From positions 5,580,001-5,644,000 of the forward strand of contig NZ_JACHJS010000001.1 in NCBI RefSeq assembly GCF_014203755.1: a stretch of 64,000 nt of DNA. The letters are read 5' to 3'. Origin of the DNA: Saccharothrix violaceirubra. GTDB taxonomy: Bacteria > Actinomycetota > Actinomycetes > Mycobacteriales > Pseudonocardiaceae. The notes under the pieces were generated by a model. The model ran no database searches. It had not been told where the DNA came from and saw only the letters and a list, made by a program, of their open reading frames with translations. Shown piece by piece: positions 61,125 to 64,000 of this stretch (positions within the stretch are counted from its first letter, which is position 1; every line of letters starts with the position of its first letter). A program made the translations under genes and the position numbers.

Positions 61125-62150
61125 TCACCGTGAGGTCAGGATCTCACCGACGTAGGTGGCGACCGCGCGCACCGCCGCCATGGTCCCGGGGTAGTCCATC
61201 CGGGTCGGCCCGACCACGCCCATGCCGCCGAGCAGGTTGTCCCGGCTGCCGTAGCCGATGGAGACGATCGAGGTGCTGCGCATCTCGGCCGCCTCGTTCT
61301 CCTCCCCGATGTGCACCAGGATGGTGCCGGGATCGCGGGCCGCCGCCAGCAGCTTCAGCACGACGACCTGCTCCTCCAGCGCCTCCAGCACCTGGCGCAG
61401 CGAACCGGGGAAGTCTGCCACGTTCCGGGTCAGGTTCGCGGTGCCACCCAGCACCAGGCGTTCCTCGGGGTGCTCGACCAGCGATTCGATCAGCACGGTG
61501 GCGACCCGCGTCACGGCGTCGCGCAGCTCCGGCGGCGACTGGTCGGGCAGGGCCGCGACCTCGGCGGACGCGTCGGACAGCCGCTTGCCGACCATGGCCG
61601 CGTTGAGCAGGGAGCGCAGCCGGGCGACGTTGTCCTCGACGATCACGTCCCCGAGGTCGACCGACCGCTGGTCGACCCGGCCGGAGTCGGTGATCAGCAC
61701 GAGCATCAGGCGGGCGGGCGTGATCGCCAGGACCTCCAGGTGCCGGACGGTGGACCGGCTCAACGTGGGGTACTGCACGACCGCGACCTGGCGGGTGAGC
61801 TGGGCCAGCAGCCGGACGCTGCGACGCAGCACGTCGTCGAGGTCGTAGGCGCCCTCGAGGAAGTGGCGGATGGCCTTGCGCTCGGGCGACGACAGCGGCT
61901 TGACCTCGCTGAGCCGGTCGACGAACAGGCGGTAGCCCTTGTCGGTGGGCACGCGGCCGGCGCTGGTGTGCGGCTGCGTGATGTAGCCGTCCTCCTCCAG
62001 CGCGGCCATGTCGTTGCGCACGGTCGCGCTGCTCACGCCGAGGTTGTGCCGCTCGACCAGGGCCTTGGAGCCGACCGGTTCCTGGTTGGACACGTAGTCG
62101 GCGACGATCGCCCGCAGCACGTCGAAACGGCGCTCATCGGCGTTCACCAC
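61125..62150 (-). CDS. hrcA: Heat-shock repressor HrcA
   Basis: This 341-residue repressor has an N-terminal winged helix ([46 protein letters not shown]) and the conserved GLY-like [17 protein letters not shown] end. It represses chaperone operons at CIRCE sites. I see no CIRCE in this window upstream of it. GTG 62150 has GGAGGTGA upstream (GTG 62147 is also possible). Confidence 0.96.
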   Translation of the reverse strand: MVNADERRFDVLRAIVADYVSNQEPVGSKALVERHNLGVSSATVRNDMAALEEDGYITQPHTSAGRVPTDKGYRLFVDRLSEVKPLSSPERKAIRHFLEGAYDLDDVLRRSVRLLAQLTRQVAVVQYPTLSRSTVRHLEVLAITPARLMLVLITDSGRVDQRSVDLGDVIVEDNVARLRSLLNAAMVGKRLSDASAEVAALPDQSPPELRDAVTRVATVLIESLVEHPEERLVLGGTANLTRNVADFPGSLRQVLEALEEQVVVLKLLAAARDPGTILVHIGEENEAAEMRSTSIVSIGYGSRDNLLGGMGVVGPTRMDYPGTMAAVRAVATYVGEILTSR

Positions 62151-62269
62151 GCGTCACCTCCGTCAGGGGACAGTCCTCCCACCGAGTTTACGGAGGTGGC
62201 GGGCGGTCACGGGAATCCCGCACCGGAAACACGGTCGCCGCGGTGAGGTATCCCCCGATAGCGTCCGGC

Positions 62270-63007
62270 GTGCTCATCCCCCGAATCCAGGCCGCGCTGC
62301 GCGCGTCGATCGTCGACGACTCCGTGCGGGTGGGGCCGTTCCTGGTCCGCTTCGACGCCGGTTCCGACCACCCGTTCCTCAACTACGCCGTGCCCGACGA
62401 CGGCGCCGACCCCACGTCCGAGCAGGTCGCGGAGCTGGTGGCGGCGTTCCGCGCGCGGTCGCGCACGCCCCGGCTGGAGTACCTGCGCCCGGCGCCGGCC
62501 GCCGACGCGGCGCTGGCGGCGGCCGGGTTCACCGTCGACCAGCTGCTGCCGATGATGGCGATCGACGCGCTGACCGCGCCGCCGACGCCGGCCGGGGTGG
62601 CGCTCGCACTCGCCACTTCGGACGCGGACCTGTTCGACGTGGCGACGGTGCAGAACGTCGGCTTCGGGGTGGACGCGCCGGCGACCGACTCGGACGTGGC
62701 GCGGCAGCGGGCCGTGCTGGACGCGGGCGGGTTCGCGGTCGTGGCCCGGCTCGGCGACGCGGTGGTGGGCGCCGGCGTGGCGACGGCACCGCACGACGGG
62801 CTGTCGCAGGTGGCCGGCATCGCCGTGCCGGAGGCGTTCCGCCGGCGGGGGATCGCGTCGACGGTGTGCGCGGACCTGACCGCACGGGTGTTCGCGGCCG
62901 GGTGGACGCCGTTCCTGGAGACCGAACCGGACGGGAAGGTCACCCGGCTGTACGGGCCGCTGGGGTTCTACAAGATCGGCGAGTCGGCGGCCGTCACGCT
63001 CAAGTGA
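62270..63007 (+). CDS. GNAT family N-acetyltransferase
   Basis: This 245-residue GNAT has its acetyl-CoA loop VAGIAVPEAFRRRGIASTVCADL near residue 190 and FLETEPDGKVTRLYGPLGFYKIGE at the end. The N-terminal half lacks clear motifs. GTG 62270 is preferred; GTG 62243 would add nine residues. Its 3' end overlaps the convergent hemW by 8 bases. Confidence 0.85.
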   Translation: MLIPRIQAALRASIVDDSVRVGPFLVRFDAGSDHPFLNYAVPDDGADPTSEQVAELVAAFRARSRTPRLEYLRPAPAADAALAAAGFTVDQLLPMMAIDALTAPPTPAGVALALATSDADLFDVATVQNVGFGVDAPATDSDVARQRAVLDAGGFAVVARLGDAVVGAGVATAPHDGLSQVAGIAVPEAFRRRGIASTVCADLTARVFAAGWTPFLETEPDGKVTRLYGPLGFYKIGESAAVTLK

Positions 63008-64000
63008 GGCGGTGCACGACCGCGTCGGCGAGCAGTCGGCCCCGGTCGGTCAGCACGCAGCGGCCCGCCGCGAGCGCGGCCTCGTCGAGCAGGCCGTCGA
63101 CCGCGGCGGCCTTGGCCCGCGCGCGACCGTCCTCGTCGAGCACGTCCAGCGGCAGTCCCTCGGCCAGGCGCAGTTCGAGCAGCACGCGTTCGACCCGCCG
63201 GTCGTCGGGGGTCAGGGTCTCGCGGCCGGCGGCGGGCGAGCCGCCCGCCGTGAGGAGTTCGGCGTACTTGGCCGGGTGTTTGACGTTCCACCAGCGCACG
63301 CCGCCGACGTGGCTGTGCGCGCCCGGTCCGGCGCCCCACCAGTCCGCGCCCTGCCAGTAGAGGAGGTTGTGGCGGCAGCGGGCGTCCTCGGTCGCGGCCC
63401 AGTTCGAGACCTCGTACCACCGCAGGCCCTGCGCGGTCAGGGCCGCGTCGACGAGTTCGTACTTGTCGGCCAGCACGTCGTCGTCGGGCATCGGCACCTC
63501 GCCGCGCCGCACCCGGCGGGCCAGGGCCGTGCCCTCCTCGACGATCAGCGCGTACGCCGACACGTGGTCCACCCCCGCCGAGCGCACGGCGTCGAGCGAC
63601 GCGCGCAGGTCGTCGAGCGACTCGCCGGGCGTGCCGTAGATCAGGTCGAGGTTCACGTGCTCGAAACCGGCCTCGCGCGCCTCCCGCGCCGCCGCGGCGG
63701 GACGGCCCGGGGTGTGGACGCGGTCGAGCACGGCGAGCACGTGCCGCACCGCCGACTGCATGCCCAGCGACACCCGCGTGTAACCGGCGTCACGAAGGGC
63801 GCCGAAGAATTCCGGTGACGTGGACTCCGGATTCGACTCCGTGGTGACTTCGGCGCCGGGCGCCAGACCGAACGCGCCGCGCACCGCGTCGAGCACGGCC
63901 GCGAGACCGTCGGCGCCCAGGAGTGACGGAGTGCCACCGCCCACGAACACGGTGTCGGCACGCGGCGGGGTGCCGAGCACGGTCGCGGCGAGGTCGAGTT
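63000..64000 (-). CDS. hemW: Radical SAM heme chaperone HemW (partial, 5' end outside the window)
   Basis: The frame is open to the right edge. Present are TVFVGGGTPSLLG, TTESNPES, RVSLGMQS, NLDLIYGTPGES and the HemN-type C-terminal domain with HNLLYWQGADWWGAGPGAHSH. The CxxxCxxC cluster motif must lie beyond 64,000. HemW delivers heme to respiratory enzymes. It matches the Rv2388c position in the conserved block. Confidence 0.93.
   Translation of the reverse strand, partial: LDLAATVLGTPPRADTVFVGGGTPSLLGADGLAAVLDAVRGAFGLAPGAEVTTESNPESTSPEFFGALRDAGYTRVSLGMQSAVRHVLAVLDRVHTPGRPAAAAREAREAGFEHVNLDLIYGTPGESLDDLRASLDAVRSAGVDHVSAYALIVEEGTALARRVRRGEVPMPDDDVLADKYELVDAALTAQGLRWYEVSNWAATEDARCRHNLLYWQGADWWGAGPGAHSHVGGVRWWNVKHPAKYAELLTAGGSPAAGRETLTPDDRRVERVLLELRLAEGLPLDVLDEDGRARAKAAAVDGLLDEAALAAGRCVLTDRGRLLADAVVHRLT

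Noticed and set aside
62151..62269. CIRCE operator for hrcA
   Set aside because: No TTAGCACTC-N9-GAGTGCTAA or close variant is visible between hrcA and the GNAT gene.

Overview
This is a very GC-rich actinobacterial chromosome segment, most like a member of the Pseudonocardiales (Saccharothrix/Lentzea/Actinosynnema type). The evidence is pervasive GTG starts, ATGA/GTGA overlaps between genes, an XRE-DUF5753 plus DUF397 pair, an actinomycete integrative and conjugative element (AICE), and a housekeeping block whose order follows the dnaG-to-hemW region I recall from Mycobacterium tuberculosis (Rv2343c to Rv2388c). No species is claimed.

Left part (1-17.4 kb) is mostly accessory. It holds the tail of a degenerate EAL-domain protein, a three-gene proton-translocating transhydrogenase operon (pntAa-pntAb-pntB), a bacterial nitric oxide synthase, and an FAD monooxygenase divergent from a TetR regulator with twin 12-bp operators between them. 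An IS481-family element with a GCTAGC target duplication sits on the tetR stop codon. Next come a partly duplicated locus enclosing an SDR and an XRE-TPR regulator, a micro-operon of three small proteins, and a macrolide-type glycosyltransferase preceded by a leaderless nine-codon ORF and a hairpin. The part ends with an ABC transporter with its own HTH regulator, a P450-ferredoxin pair, a decayed glycosyltransferase and a 25-residue peptide gene with a strong hairpin.

Middle (17,425-27,982) is a complete-looking 10.5-kb AICE integrated at the 3' end of a CAT-anticodon tRNA, bounded by 36-bp direct repeats. It carries rep-xis-int at the tRNA end, an FtsK/TraB-like translocase followed by small membrane/spread proteins, a 54-bp-armed inverted repeat, and a divergent control region. 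The control module is an HTH protein with a large C-terminal domain plus a PP2C-type phosphatase. No GntR-type KorSA regulator was recognised.

Right part (28-64 kb) is core chromosome with insertions: tRNA-Asn, tam, dnaG, an ECF41 sigma factor, an intradiol dioxygenase, a serpin, dgt, an S51 peptidase and an XRE/DUF397 locus. A carbonic anhydrase-SulP pair, glyS and the ArsR-Zur operon follow. Then come a TIGR03943-permease pair, uppS, recO, era, a CorC-like protein, ybeY, phoH, a HIT protein, rsmE, dnaJ, hrcA and the partial hemW. Three intergenic spots carry members of one ~22-bp repeat family.
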